Source: Bacteroidota bacterium (GTDB lineage Bacteria; Bacteroidota; Bacteroidia; Bacteroidales; Paludibacteraceae). From it: a DNA stretch of 56,795 nucleotides. A model generated the notes under the pieces. The model did not search any database. It was not told the DNA's origin and saw only the letters and a list, made by a program, of their open reading frames with translations. The position numbers were made by a program, and so were the translations under genes. This document shows, piece after piece, positions 17,539 to 26,923 of this stretch (the first letter of the stretch is position 1; each line of letters begins with the position of its first letter). The stretch is taken from the NCBI GenBank assembly GCA_030706455.1, contig JAUZOL010000004.1, positions 1 to 56,795 of the forward strand, in the 5' to 3' direction.

Positions 17539-20500
17539 TTCCTAATTACTGTTATATAACCCTCTTTTTTACTATTCCCTGGCAAATACAAGACATAAAA
17601 ATAGGTATCTCTTTCTACCGGCTTTCCGGCATACGTTCCGTTCCATCCATCGTCGCCTTCATACAGCAACAATCCATTCCGGTTATAAATTTTCACATGA
17701 CACCCTTTCATAAAGACATCATTTATTCCATCCTCGTTCGGTGAAATCGTATTTGGAATTTTAGCAACAATGTGCGTAACAACAACGCTATCGCAACCAA
17801 TGCCGGTTTTCAACACATCGGTATAACTCCCTGTTTGATCATATACGCTGTTGCCGATGCTATAATTTTCACCATTTGCAAGATAAATAGTCTGTTCGGT
17901 TGTTGTTGCAGGAACAATATTCAAAATCAGGGTAGCAGTACTATCACAACCGGCAGCGTTGGTCAAATGAGTTGTATAAGTTCCTGCCATTGCATAAGAT
18001 GTTCCATTAAACAGATAAGTTTCTCCCTGACAGATACTGGCATTCGTGGAAGAACCGGAAGGCTGGTTGATCTTTAGAATCAGGGTTGCAATGCTATCGC
18101 AACCGGTAGAACTGGAGAGATTGACGGAGTAGGTTCCAGCAGTGGTATAGGTTTTACCATTAAACGTATAATTACTCCCCTGGCAAATGGTCGCATTGGT
18201 AGTTGAGCTTGGTGGTGGGGTCACGCTCAATATCAACGTTGCAGTACTATCGCAGCCACCAATATTTGTAAGATGCGCTGTATAAGTACCCTTGACAGTA
18301 TACTCCTTCCCGTTAAAAGCATAACTACTCCCCTGGCAAATGGTCGCATTGGTAGTTGAGCTGGTAGCCTGAATTACTTTTAAGATTAAAGTTGCAGTAC
18401 TATCGCAACCGGCAGCATTGGTAAAGTGGGTGGTATAAGTACCCGCCGTAGTATAGGCAGAGCCGTTGAACGCATAGCTATTTCCCTGACAAATAGTGGC
18501 ATTGGTAGTAGAATAGGATGGCTGATTCACACTTAATATTAATGTTGCAGTACTGTCGCAACCGCACGTACCAGTCAAGTTTACCGTATAGGTTCCGGCA
18601 GAGGTATAAGTCGTACCATTGAATGTGTAACTGTTCCCTTGACAGATATTGGCTTTAGTAACAGATCCTCGTCTTAAGGCCATTGTATGAGTTTGATTAG
18701 CTGCAATATGTATCCAGTCAGTTGCAGTTCCTATTTGAGCAGGAACCGTTTTATTGATAATTGTGTTATCCCCCAATTGTCCAAACGCATTATTCCCCCA
18801 CGTCCAAAGCGTGCCGTCTTTTTTAATCGCCGTAGAATGATATGCTCCTGCTGATATTTGTGCCCAATCGTTATTATTGCCAACTTGAGTCGGAGCCAGC
18901 CTATTGATAATCGTACCGTCTCCCAATTGGCCCCAGTTGTTTAGACCCCATGCCCACAGAGTTCCATCTTTCTTTAATGCAATCACAAAACTAGTTCCTG
19001 CCGATATTTGTATCCAATCACTTGACGTTCCAATTTGTGCAGGAGTCATTCTATTGATAGTCGTGCCATCTCCTAATTGGCCCGACCAATTATATCCCCA
19101 AGTCCATAGTGTACCGTCTTTTTTTAGAGCAATAACAAAATCGTAACCAGCAGTAATTTGACTCCAGTCTGAATCCGATCCAATTTGGGTTGGTATCCAA
19201 TTTGAAGACCATGAACTATTTCCATATCCCCACGCCCACATTGTCCCATCTTTCTTCAAAGCAACACAATTTTCTGACATATTTGAGATTTTATCCCAGT
19301 TCGTAGCTGTACCAATATGTTTTGGGGTATATTTCTCAACAGTTGTACCATCACCTAATTCTCCTTGGGCATTTCTTCCCCAAGCCCAGAGAGAACCATC
19401 AGTTTTCAATGCTTGCGAACAATCCAAGCCGGCAACTATTTGTTCCCAGTCGGTAGATGACCCGAGTTGAGTTGGAACCGCTTTATCACTTACCGCCAGG
19501 CCTAACATCATTGAAGAGTTAAAACCCCAGACCCAAAGGGTACCGTCTTGTTTTATAGCCAAAGAATGCAGTCTTCCAGCAGTAATGTGAGTCCAATCAG
19601 AAGCAGAACCTATTGGGGTTGGAATAAGTTTCTCATTAGTAGTCCCATCACCTAATTGTCCGCAGTTATTCGAACCCCAAGCCCAAAGGGAACCGGAGGT
19701 GCTTTTTACGCTTAAGTTCAATGTCGCAATACTATCACACCCGCCAGCATTGGTCAAATGTGTAGTATAAGTGCCGGCCTCAGTATAAGTCGTTCCGTTA
19801 AAGGTATAGCTGCTACCCCGGCAGATGGTAGCGTTAGTAGTAGAGGTAGTTGAACAATCTCTTAAAGCAATGGTCTGTCCATCTCCCGCTGAAACTTGAA
19901 TCCAACCTACAGCACTTCCCACCTGAATTGGTATTATTTTATTGACAGTAGTACCATCGCCTAATTGGCTATTGTTATTCATCCCCCAAGCCCAAAGTGT
20001 GCCATTCTTTTTAATCGCCAAGGAATGGCGTATTCCGGCTGAAATTTGACTCCAAGCATCAGCCTCACAAATCTGAATAGGAGTTGATTCACTAACAGTT
20101 GTACTATCACCCAATTGTCCGTCATAATTACCACCCCACACCCAAAGAGAGCCATCTTTTTTGATCGCAAGAGAATGATCCCATCCGGCTGAAATTTGAC
20201 TCCAATCAGTTGACGTTCCAACTTGTGTTGGCATATTTCTTGGAGAATACATACCAAGGCCTAATTGTCCATTACCATTACTCCCCCATGACCAAAGTGT
20301 CCCATCCTTTTTTAGTGCGAGAATATGTTGTGCTCCTGCAGACACTTGCATCCAATCCGTGGAATTACCAATTTGAATAGGAGTGTTTGAATGTGTAATA
20401 ATTCCAGCGCCTATTCCTAATTGTCCATTTCCATTATTACCCCAAGCCCAAAGTGTGCCATCCTTTTTGAGTGCTACAACATAAGAAAATCCTGCTGAAA

Positions 20501-20969
20501 TTTGCGTCCAGCCACCAGAAGAACCAATTTGTGTAGGAACTGACTCATCTTTATTTGCCGCTAATTGCCCATCACTATTACTTCCCCAAGCCCAAAGGGT
20601 GCCATCTTTTTTAATGGCAACAAAAAAGCTATAGGCTGCTGAAATTTGATCCCAATCGGAAGCAGTTCCAATTTGTATTGGAGCTTTTTCATTCATGGTT
20701 GTCCCATTACCTAATTCACCTGTAGAGTTAGTACCCCAGCCCCACAGGGTTCCATCTTTTTTAATCGCAATTGTATGGTTACCACTTGATGCAATCTTTA
20801 TCCATTCATGAAGCGTTCCAATTTGAATTGGAGTGGTTTTACCAATTAAGGTTCCATCTCCCAGTTCGCCAAGGGCGTTTTCTCCCCATGCCCAAAGCGT
20901 CTGAGCAGAGCTTATAGCAGGAAAAAGCAGAAATAGGTAGAAGATTATAAAGTAAAGTTTTTGCTTCAT
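17535..20969 (-). CDS. T9SS type-B cargo with two RCC1 propellers and Cys-paired Ig-like modules
   Basis: This 1144-residue protein starts at the ATG at 20969, followed by a signal peptide cut after SSA (residue 22). Seven RCC1-type repeats follow (LWAWGxNxxGQLGDGT...PxQIG...W..ISAG), roughly residues 23-375, enough for one seven-bladed propeller. One Ig-like module (ICRGSSYTFNG ... GGCDS) comes next, then seven more RCC1 repeats (about 430-775). Five further ICQG...GCDS modules follow, then one degenerate module. The C terminus is a type-B sorting domain (ISPNEDGINDVF, YNRNG, WNGTYAG). It should be secreted by the type IX system and act in binding at the cell surface; the ligand is unknown. 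It is translationally coupled to the PorP/SprF gene after it. Confidence 0.88.
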   Translation of the reverse strand: MKQKLYFIIFYLFLLFPAISSAQTLWAWGENALGELGDGTLIGKTTPIQIGTLHEWIKIASSGNHTIAIKKDGTLWGWGTNSTGELGNGTTMNEKAPIQIGTASDWDQISAAYSFFVAIKKDGTLWAWGSNSDGQLAANKDESVPTQIGSSGGWTQISAGFSYVVALKKDGTLWAWGNNGNGQLGIGAGIITHSNTPIQIGNSTDWMQVSAGAQHILALKKDGTLWSWGSNGNGQLGLGMYSPRNMPTQVGTSTDWSQISAGWDHSLAIKKDGSLWVWGGNYDGQLGDSTTVSESTPIQICEADAWSQISAGIRHSLAIKKNGTLWAWGMNNNSQLGDGTTVNKIIPIQVGSAVGWIQVSAGDGQTIALRDCSTTSTTNATICRGSSYTFNGTTYTEAGTYTTHLTNAGGCDSIATLNLSVKSTSGSLWAWGSNNCGQLGDGTTNEKLIPTPIGSASDWTHITAGRLHSLAIKQDGTLWVWGFNSSMMLGLAVSDKAVPTQLGSSTDWEQIVAGLDCSQALKTDGSLWAWGRNAQGELGDGTTVEKYTPKHIGTATNWDKISNMSENCVALKKDGTMWAWGYGNSSWSSNWIPTQIGSDSDWSQITAGYDFVIALKKDGTLWTWGYNWSGQLGDGTTINRMTPAQIGTSSDWIQISAGTSFVIALKKDGTLWAWGLNNWGQLGDGTIINRLAPTQVGNNNDWAQISAGAYHSTAIKKDGTLWTWGNNAFGQLGDNTIINKTVPAQIGTATDWIHIAANQTHTMALRRGSVTKANICQGNSYTFNGTTYTSAGTYTVNLTGTCGCDSTATLILSVNQPSYSTTNATICQGNSYAFNGSAYTTAGTYTTHFTNAAGCDSTATLILKVIQATSSTTNATICQGSSYAFNGKEYTVKGTYTAHLTNIGGCDSTATLILSVTPPPSSTTNATICQGSNYTFNGKTYTTAGTYSVNLSSSTGCDSIATLILKINQPSGSSTNASICQGETYLFNGTSYAMAGTYTTHLTNAAGCDSTATLILNIVPATTTEQTIYLANGENYSIGNSVYDQTGSYTDVLKTGIGCDSVVVTHIVAKIPNTISPNEDGINDVFMKGCHVKIYNRNGLLLYEGDDGWNGTYAGKPVERDTYFYVLYLPGNSKKEGYITVIRK

Positions 20970-21063
20970 GCGAGAACAAATTCTGTTTTTAAACGATATT
21001 AAAATTTGGAAAGCCAACCCTATAGTAAAACGAATGCAGATTCTCATTTTAATTATTTAGCTA

Positions 21064-21093
21064 CAAATCTATAAAAATTTCACAAAAAACAAA
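21064..21093 (-). promoter_or_regulatory. Promoter for the RCC1 cargo operon
   Basis: The reverse strand reads TTTG (21093-21090), an 18-nt gap, then TAGATTTG (21071-21064). This would place the start near 21058 and leave a leader of about 90 nt. It also makes the in-frame codon at 21047 an unlikely start compared with 20969. Confidence 0.5.
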
Positions 21094-21188
21094 GCAAAAA
21101 TATTCTTCAAGATAAAAGAAGATTTACTCAACCCCTGAACTTTCGACTTGAAAGTCCAGCAAATAGACTGTTAGTGGTTGAATTTGTT

Positions 21189-21196
21189 TATCTTTG
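21189..21196 (+). promoter_or_regulatory. -7 promoter element for gltX
   Basis: TATCTTTG matches the consensus; the -33 region is poor. The leader would be about 65 nt before the ATG at 21265. Confidence 0.55.
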
Positions 21197-21264
21197 CACT
21201 CCGGTTTTCAATTGCAAAACCAGATCATCCATTTAACGAAACAAACAATCACAAGACACACGTA

Positions 21265-22785
21265 ATGAATAAAGTAAGAGTTCGTTTTGCCCCTAGCCCT
21301 ACAGGTCCGCTCCACATCGGAGGTGTTCGCACCGCGTTATATAACTATCTTTTTGCCAAACAAAACGGTGGCGATATGATTCTCCGCATCGAAGATACTG
21401 ACTCCAACCGTTTCGTGCCCGGAGCGGAAGCTTATATCGAAGAATCGCTGGCCTGGCTGGGAATCAAAATCGACGAAGGGGTACAACAGGGAGGCCCGCA
21501 CGCACCTTATCGTCAAAGCGAACGCAAAGAAATTTACCGTAAGTATGTTGATCAGTTACTGAACGACGGCAAAGCTTATATTGCATTTGACACTCCCGAA
21601 GAGCTGGATGCCAAGCGCAACGAAATTAAGAATTTCCAATACGACGCCTCCACCCGCGGCATGATGCAAAATTCACTAACTTTATCTTCAGAAGAAGTTC
21701 TAAGCCGCATTAACACTGGTAAACAGTATGTTGTCCGCATCAAAATAGAACCGAACGAAGAAGTACATGTACAGGACCTGATCCGCGGCGAAGTGGTGAT
21801 CAATTCATCGATTCTGGATGACAAAGTACTATTCAAATCAGCCGATAACCTCCCAACCTATCACCTTGCAAACGTAGTGGACGACCACCTGATGGAGATT
21901 TCGCACGTTATCCGTGGTGAAGAATGGCTACCTTCGGCTCCGCTACACGTATTGCTTTACCGTGCACTGGGTTGGGAAGATACCATGCCACAATTTGCCC
22001 ACCTGCCCCTGCTGCTCAAACCCGATGGCAATGGGAAACTCAGCAAACGAGATGGCGACCGTCTTGGTTTCCCTGTATTCCCATTGGAATGGAAAGACCC
22101 GAAAACAGGCGACATTTCGAGCGGTTATCGCGAAACGGGCTACGAACCCGAAGCGGTTATCAACTTTTTGGCATTGCTGGGATGGCATGCCGGTTCCGAT
22201 CAGGAAATTTTCTCGATGGAAGAGCTGATCAAAGAATTTTCGATGGATCGATGCAGCAAAAGCGGCGCAAAATTCGATTTTGAAAAAGGAAAATGGTTTA
22301 ACCACCAGTACCTGCAGCTGAAGCCTATTGAAGAACTTGCTGCTAAATTCAGGAAAGTATTAGAGCCAAAAGGTGTAGTTGCGACCGATGAGACAATCAT
22401 AAGCGTAATTACCCTCATGCGCGAACGCATCAACTTTATCAGCGAATTGTGGGACACTACCTCTTATTTCTTTATTGCTCCGACAAGTTACGACGAAAAA
22501 TCCGTTCAAAAACGCTGGAAACCATTTACCGCGCAGCAACTCACCGAGCTGTCTGCCTACATTGAAACACTGGACAACTTTGTAACCGACAAAGCCGATA
22601 CTGAAGCAAAAGTAATGGAATGGATCGCCGCCAAGGAATATAAAACCGGCGATGTGATGAATGCTTTCCGTATTGCATTGGTAGGGGAATCAAAAGGACC
22701 TCACATCTTCGACCTGACAGCAATTATCGGGAAAGAAGAAACACTTAATCGAGTACAACGGGCAATAGGCACCATTAAGCTCTAA
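21265..22785 (+). CDS. gltX: Glutamyl-tRNA synthetase
   Basis: This 506-residue class I aminoacyl-tRNA synthetase charges tRNA-Glu in the cytoplasm. The HIGH motif is [13 protein letters not shown] (residues 8-20) and the KMSKS equivalent is KLSKRDG. The ATG at 21265 is chosen because homology starts there (MNKVRVRF) and the in-frame ATG at 21178 precedes the promoter. It is flanked by a -7 element and a strong terminator and is probably monocistronic. The discriminating form that charges only Glu cannot be told from the non-discriminating form by eye. Confidence 0.96.
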   Translation: MNKVRVRFAPSPTGPLHIGGVRTALYNYLFAKQNGGDMILRIEDTDSNRFVPGAEAYIEESLAWLGIKIDEGVQQGGPHAPYRQSERKEIYRKYVDQLLNDGKAYIAFDTPEELDAKRNEIKNFQYDASTRGMMQNSLTLSSEEVLSRINTGKQYVVRIKIEPNEEVHVQDLIRGEVVINSSILDDKVLFKSADNLPTYHLANVVDDHLMEISHVIRGEEWLPSAPLHVLLYRALGWEDTMPQFAHLPLLLKPDGNGKLSKRDGDRLGFPVFPLEWKDPKTGDISSGYRETGYEPEAVINFLALLGWHAGSDQEIFSMEELIKEFSMDRCSKSGAKFDFEKGKWFNHQYLQLKPIEELAAKFRKVLEPKGVVATDETIISVITLMRERINFISELWDTTSYFFIAPTSYDEKSVQKRWKPFTAQQLTELSAYIETLDNFVTDKADTEAKVMEWIAAKEYKTGDVMNAFRIALVGESKGPHIFDLTAIIGKEETLNRVQRAIGTIKL

Positions 22786-22790
22786 AACAC

Positions 22791-22824
22791 AAAAAAGGAT
22801 GTCTTGCAGAAGACATCCTTTTTT
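22791..22824. terminator. Bidirectional terminator between gltX and the permease gene
   Basis: GGATGTCT (22797-22804) pairs with AGACATCC (22811-22818), flanked by an A run and a T run, between convergent genes. Confidence 0.88.
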
Positions 22825-22844
22825 GTTATCAATTGTCAGTTCGT

Positions 22845-24074
22845 TTATCTCACCTTTTCAAGAAAGTTTTTCCTCAGGTAACGTACCGGATAAAGTGCCG
22901 CCAAGAATCCCATTACACTGACTGTTATAAGTACAATTATCAGATCCGTCCAGACTACTTCCACTGGATAGGAATCGATAATAAAGCCGGAACCTTGCAA
23001 TTTGATCCATCCCAAATAATACTGACCTAAGCAAAGCATAACACCAAGCACAACGCCAAGTAAAGCGCCACCCACGGAGATCATCCAGCCTTCCAACAAA
23101 AAAATCCGTTGTATCAAACGATTGTCAGCCCCTAAATTTCGCAAGGTCTTAATATCATTCTCCTTATCAATAATCAACATAGACAACGATCCGATAATAT
23201 TAAACACGGCTATCAGCAAAATAAAGGACAAAATGAGGTAAGTCATCCACTTTTCTATTTTCATAATCCGAAAATAGTCACTTTGCTGTTCATAACGGTT
23301 CAACACGGAGAACTTATCGCCAAGAATAGCCCGGACCTCTTTCTTTACGACATCGGGCTCTACTCCAGACTTCAGCTTCAGACTTACCGAGGTCGCCACA
23401 TTATCAGGATAATCAAACATACGACGGGCAAAAGGCAGTGACACCAAAAAATATTTATCATCGTAAGCTGCCTGTTTGATGGCAAAAACGCCTGAAACAA
23501 ATATCTTATCGCTATTGAAACTATTTTCCGGGTTTACCAGATTAATCGCAGACGTACGTTTAGGCACATACACCAAAACCGGATCGAGCGCTTTAGACCC
23601 GGTACCCAAAGCACCGGCAAGCCCCACACCCATAATGCCATTTTCAAAAACACCATCATTCAACACAAAACTGCCCGACACAAGCAGACTGTCAATGGCG
23701 GTCATTGACTGAAAATGGCTGCCAATTCCCTTGATAGTGGCAGGCAATTGTTTGTCTTTATACCGAAGCATGGCATTATCTTCCACTACTTCGTCATAAA
23801 ACGCAATATCCTTGAGCTGACGCACCGCATCCCACTCTTTGGTATGCGTATCGAAGGCTTTACCCTGCACCAATTCAATCTTTAAATCAGGATCAAATGC
23901 ACTGAAAAGCTGCTGAATCAGCCCTTCAAAACCATTGAATACCGAAAGCACACAAATCATAGCCATGGTACCCACACAAACACCTCCTGCCGAAATACCG
24001 GAAATGATATTGATCGCATTGTGCGATTTCTTGGCAAACAGATAACGACGGGCAATATGAAATGCTAAATTCAC
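22845..24074 (-). CDS. LolC/LolE-type ABC transporter permease
   Basis: This 409-residue inner-membrane protein has one N-terminal helix (ISAGGVCVGTMAMICVLSVF), a large periplasmic domain of about 220 residues, and three C-terminal helices (LILSFILLIAVFNIIGSLSM and two more). That is the FtsX/MacB layout of lipoprotein-releasing permeases. The opening LAFHIARRYLFAKKSHNAINIIS is typical of LolC/E in this phylum. With an ATPase encoded elsewhere (LolD), it would release lipoproteins from the inner membrane. rbfA lies 77 nt upstream on the same strand, a common neighbour in Bacteroidales. Confidence 0.85.
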   Translation of the reverse strand: MNLAFHIARRYLFAKKSHNAINIISGISAGGVCVGTMAMICVLSVFNGFEGLIQQLFSAFDPDLKIELVQGKAFDTHTKEWDAVRQLKDIAFYDEVVEDNAMLRYKDKQLPATIKGIGSHFQSMTAIDSLLVSGSFVLNDGVFENGIMGVGLAGALGTGSKALDPVLVYVPKRTSAINLVNPENSFNSDKIFVSGVFAIKQAAYDDKYFLVSLPFARRMFDYPDNVATSVSLKLKSGVEPDVVKKEVRAILGDKFSVLNRYEQQSDYFRIMKIEKWMTYLILSFILLIAVFNIIGSLSMLIIDKENDIKTLRNLGADNRLIQRIFLLEGWMISVGGALLGVVLGVMLCLGQYYLGWIKLQGSGFIIDSYPVEVVWTDLIIVLITVSVMGFLAALYPVRYLRKNFLEKVR

Positions 24075-24151
24075 GGAAATCTAAATTTGAGAAACAACGT
24101 TCAGCGAAGCTAATATGAAGATTTGAAAATTCGAAGATATTCCAACCGTCC

Positions 24152-24487
24152 TTATTTCTTCAACAACTTGTCGATATTTTCAAGATAATCGAGTGTATCA
24201 TCCAAATAAAATGCCAGTTCGGGCACCACACGCATCTGATGGCGAATTTTCACACCCAATTCATAACGAATCGTCTTGGAGTGTTCTTTGATAAGCGCCA
24301 GAGTCGACTCCGACTTATCGCCGGGGAAAATACTCAAATACACTTTTGCAATGCTTAAATCGGGGGTAATCCGTACATTGGTAACGGTAATCATCACACC
24401 CGGATAGTTGCGAGCGATGCCGAGAAACATACTACTCAGCTCTTTTTGCAACATCCGTCCTATTTTTTCTTGTCTTGTACTGTCCAT
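24152..24487 (-). CDS. rbfA: 30S ribosome-binding factor A
   Basis: This 111-residue protein helps mature the 16S rRNA 5' end and is needed for 30S assembly, especially in the cold. The family pattern is clear: an N-terminal RQEKIGRMLQKELSSMF helix, a KH-type core with VTNVRITPDLSIAKVYLSIFP, and RHQMRVVPELAFYLDDTLD near the C terminus. It probably shares a transcript with the permease gene downstream. Confidence 0.93.
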   Translation of the reverse strand: MDSTRQEKIGRMLQKELSSMFLGIARNYPGVMITVTNVRITPDLSIAKVYLSIFPGDKSESTLALIKEHSKTIRYELGVKIRHQMRVVPELAFYLDDTLDYLENIDKLLKK

Positions 24488-24575
24488 AATTTGTTTTTAT
24501 TTCAAAGTTCCAAAATTTCAGATTCCACAATAACCATTGCGGCGTGTCATTGATCTTTCGGATTGTTATCTCACA

Positions 24576-25094
24576 TTAATCATTCGCAATAAACCGCCAT
24601 TTCATCTCTTTCCACTCTTTGGCGTAATCCACCCCCACCCGCGGGGCTGTAGCAAAAGTGGTTATGATAGGTGTATCTTCCACCCACAATCGGCTCGAAG
24701 CACATAAATCTTCTCCGTAAAACGATTTGTCGAGTTGCAACAAACGCCCTACCCTGCCCGAACCAATTACCTTATCGACGCCTCTGATAAGTACCGCTTG
24801 CGGATGACCATCACCACCGGTAACAAAATTGAGCATCCAATACATCCCGTAAATAAGATACACATAGATTTTACCACCATCATGATACATCACTTCTGTA
24901 CGTGGCGTACGCCCTTTACTTGCATGACAGGCCAAATCGTCTTCTCCCAGATAAGCTTCGGTTTCCACAATAACAAAACGTTTCTCTTCTCCGTTTTCAA
25001 AGCGACGCACGATGGTTCTACCCAACAATTCCCGGGCGACGGTAACGGCATCTCTTTTGAAAAAATCAGGATGTAAACGGGGGAAAGCGGTCAT
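24576..25094 (-). CDS. DNA-3-methyladenine glycosylase, AAG/Mpg family
   Basis: This 172-residue base-excision repair enzyme removes alkylated purines such as 3-methyladenine. Family motifs are ARELLGRTIVRR, the catalytic-region IVETEAYLGEDDLACHASKGRTPR, YVYLIYGMYWMLNFVT and QAVLIRG. An in-frame ATG at 25112 lies inside the TAATTTTG element (25110-25117), so the ATG at 25094 (MTAFPRLHPDFF) is preferred. The transcript would then have a very short leader. It stands between fba and rbfA on the same strand. Confidence 0.92.
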   Translation of the reverse strand: MTAFPRLHPDFFKRDAVTVARELLGRTIVRRFENGEEKRFVIVETEAYLGEDDLACHASKGRTPRTEVMYHDGGKIYVYLIYGMYWMLNFVTGGDGHPQAVLIRGVDKVIGSGRVGRLLQLDKSFYGEDLCASSRLWVEDTPIITTFATAPRVGVDYAKEWKEMKWRFIAND

Positions 25095-25109
25095 GATCTG
25101 TTTTGCATG

Positions 25110-25117
25110 CAAAATTA
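25110..25117 (-). promoter_or_regulatory. -7 promoter element for the glycosylase gene
   Basis: The reverse strand reads TAATTTTG. The best upstream TTTG is 26 nt away, longer than usual, so support is moderate. Confidence 0.4.
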
Positions 25118-25144
25118 GGCATAATTTCTTGTTAGTGAAAGCAC

Positions 25145-25201
25145 AAAAAAGCCGTCTTTTTCGAGACGGCTTTTATCCGTTCCCTGCACAAAGCAGGGAA
25201 C
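25145..25201 (-). terminator. Tandem hairpins after fba
   Basis: Reading from the fba stop on the reverse strand, there is first a perfect 9-bp hairpin GTTCCCTGC/GCAGGGAAC (25201-25193 with 25187-25179). Then comes a terminator stem GCCGTCT/AGACGGC (25170-25164 with 25157-25151) and a T6 tail. The second hairpin is the terminator; the first may protect the 3' end of the mRNA. Confidence 0.8.
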
Positions 25202-25216
25202 TTAAGGAATATCTAA

Positions 25217-26209
25217 TTAAGCTTTACCTGCGCTACCCAAAACGTTAACAGTTTTGTGCATGTAGAGTTTTTTCAACTCGTCGCGAGCTGGGCCTAAGTA
25301 TTTACGAGGATCGAATTCGCCCGGTTTTGTTGCCAACACTTCACGAACTGCAGCTGTCATAGCCAAACGACCGTCTGAGTCGATGTTGATTTTGCAAACA
25401 GCCGAAGAAGCTGCGTGACGCAATTGTTCTTCAGGAATACCGATAGAATCTTTCAATGCACCGCCGAATTTGTTGATAGTTTCAACATATTCCTGAGGTA
25501 CAGAAGAAGAGCCGTGCAATACGATAGGAAATCCAGGAATTTGTTTTTCGATTTCTTCGAGGATATCGAAACGCAATGGAGGTGGGATCAACACACCGTT
25601 TGCATCACGTGTACATTGTGCAGGTGTAAATTTGTTTGCACCGTGAGAAGTACCGATAGAGATAGCCAAAGAGTCAACGCCCGTACGAGTTACAAAGTCA
25701 ACCACTTCTTGAGGTTGAGTATATGTGTGATGTTCTGCAACCACATCATCTTCAACACCAGCCAACACACCTAACTCACCTTCTACAGTTACATCATGAG
25801 CATGAGCGTATTCTACCACTTTCTTTGTCAAAGCGATATTTTCTTCGTATGGGAAGTGTGAACCATCGATCATTACAGACGAGAAGCCCATATCGATACA
25901 ATCTTTACACAATTCAAAGCTATCGCCATGATCAAGGTGCAATACAACCGGAATTGCATAACCCAATTCTTTTGCATATTCAACAGCTCCCTGAGCCATG
26001 TAACGCAATAAGGTCTGGTTTGCATATTTACGTGCACCACTCGAAACCTGCAAAATCACGGGTGATTTTGTTTCAACACAAGCAGCAATAATTGCTTGCA
26101 TTTGCTCCAGGTTATTGAAATTGAAAGCAGGAATGGCATATTTGCCTTCGATCGCTTTCTTAAACAACTCTTTCGTGTTTACTAATCCTAATTCTTTGTA
26201 GCTTACCAT
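25217..26209 (-). CDS. fba: Class II fructose-1,6-bisphosphate aldolase
   Basis: This 330-residue zinc-dependent glycolytic enzyme interconverts fructose-1,6-bisphosphate with GAP and DHAP. Motifs are AIPAFNFNNLEQMQ near the N terminus, VVLHLDHGDS with zinc-binding His, SVMIDGSHFPYEENI, VEGELGVLAGVEDD and VLHGSSSVPQE. Its length matches the long class IIB aldolases. It has its own promoter and terminator and is probably monocistronic and strongly expressed. Confidence 0.95.
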   Translation of the reverse strand: MVSYKELGLVNTKELFKKAIEGKYAIPAFNFNNLEQMQAIIAACVETKSPVILQVSSGARKYANQTLLRYMAQGAVEYAKELGYAIPVVLHLDHGDSFELCKDCIDMGFSSVMIDGSHFPYEENIALTKKVVEYAHAHDVTVEGELGVLAGVEDDVVAEHHTYTQPQEVVDFVTRTGVDSLAISIGTSHGANKFTPAQCTRDANGVLIPPPLRFDILEEIEKQIPGFPIVLHGSSSVPQEYVETINKFGGALKDSIGIPEEQLRHAASSAVCKINIDSDGRLAMTAAVREVLATKPGEFDPRKYLGPARDELKKLYMHKTVNVLGSAGKA

Positions 26210-26246
26210 AGTATTTATTGTTTATTGTGTTTGAATTTAACGAGTG

Positions 26247-26254
26247 CAAAGATA
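26247..26254 (-). promoter_or_regulatory. -7 promoter element for fba
   Basis: The reverse strand reads TATCTTTG, about 40 nt before the fba ATG; the -33 half is weak. Confidence 0.5.
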
Positions 26255-26293
26255 CTCATTTTAAGCAAGGAATCCCAGAAAAATAACATTTTT

Positions 26294-26833
26294 TCACGAC
26301 ACAGGAGCTGCATCGTTTGCATTCTTTCCGGCCGTCGGGGGCTTATTCCATTTGTCAAAATCCATGTACGGAAGAACAAGATCCGGAAGCTGTTTCAAGG
26401 GCTTATACAGCAACGATCCGGGGGCATTTTCGGCCTCTTTACCAGTCACTTTATGGTGCGCCGACGAATAGACATTGATCAGAACTCCCAACACCAACGC
26501 CACCTGCAAGACACCGATGGCGCCACCGCACAAACGATTGAGCCACGACAGCGCTACGGCTTTCGACACCTTGGTCATCATTCGCCCCAACAAATACAAA
26601 CCCAACCCGACTCCCACAAACAAAACAAAGAACGACAGGGGCAATGCCACTTTCGGAGAGAGATGCAACAACATTTCCAGAAAAGAAGCTACCGGTTGGT
26701 AAAAAAAACGGGCGAAATAGATACCCAACACAATTCCTGCCAGGGTTGCCAGCAAGCGAAAAGCTCCTTTTATAAAGCCGAAAATCATTCCGACACCCAT
26801 CAGAACAAGAAAAAAACAATCCAATGTCGACAT
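26294..26833 (-). CDS. CvpA family inner-membrane protein
   Basis: This 179-residue protein has about four transmembrane helices. The family opening is LDCFFLVLMGVGMIFGFIKGAFRLLATLAGIVLG, containing the GFIKG loop typical of CvpA/colicin-V-production proteins. The C-terminal tail (about residues 140-179) is hydrophilic. CvpA proteins affect envelope integrity and, in Escherichia coli, colicin V export; their molecular action is unknown. It follows infB by 90 nt with a terminator-like hairpin between and has no visible promoter, so it is probably expressed by read-through from rimP-nusA-infB. Confidence 0.85.
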   Translation of the reverse strand: MSTLDCFFLVLMGVGMIFGFIKGAFRLLATLAGIVLGIYFARFFYQPVASFLEMLLHLSPKVALPLSFFVLFVGVGLGLYLLGRMMTKVSKAVALSWLNRLCGGAIGVLQVALVLGVLINVYSSAHHKVTGKEAENAPGSLLYKPLKQLPDLVLPYMDFDKWNKPPTAGKNANDAAPVS

Positions 26834-26847
26834 AAAACGTATTAATA

Positions 26848-26895
26848 TAAAAAACGGCCACGGATAACGACTCAGGTCTTCATCCGCAGCCGTTT
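26848..26895 (-). terminator. Terminator after infB
   Basis: On the reverse strand AAACGGC (26895-26889) and CGGAT pair with ATCCG and GCCGTTT (26858-26852), followed by a T run. It lies 29 nt after the infB stop and may be only partial, since cvpA follows without a promoter. Confidence 0.7.
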
Positions 26896-26923
26896 ATGTA
26901 TGCTGCAATTAAATCAGTTACAA

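Noticed and set aside
21943-22305. Overlapping frames of 104-120 residues on both strands within gltX
   Set aside because: They are shadows of the conserved gltX coding sequence, including its KLSKRDG region.
26225-26845. A 206-residue plus-strand frame
   Set aside because: It lies antisense across cvpA, which has a clear membrane-protein pattern, and itself resembles no known protein.
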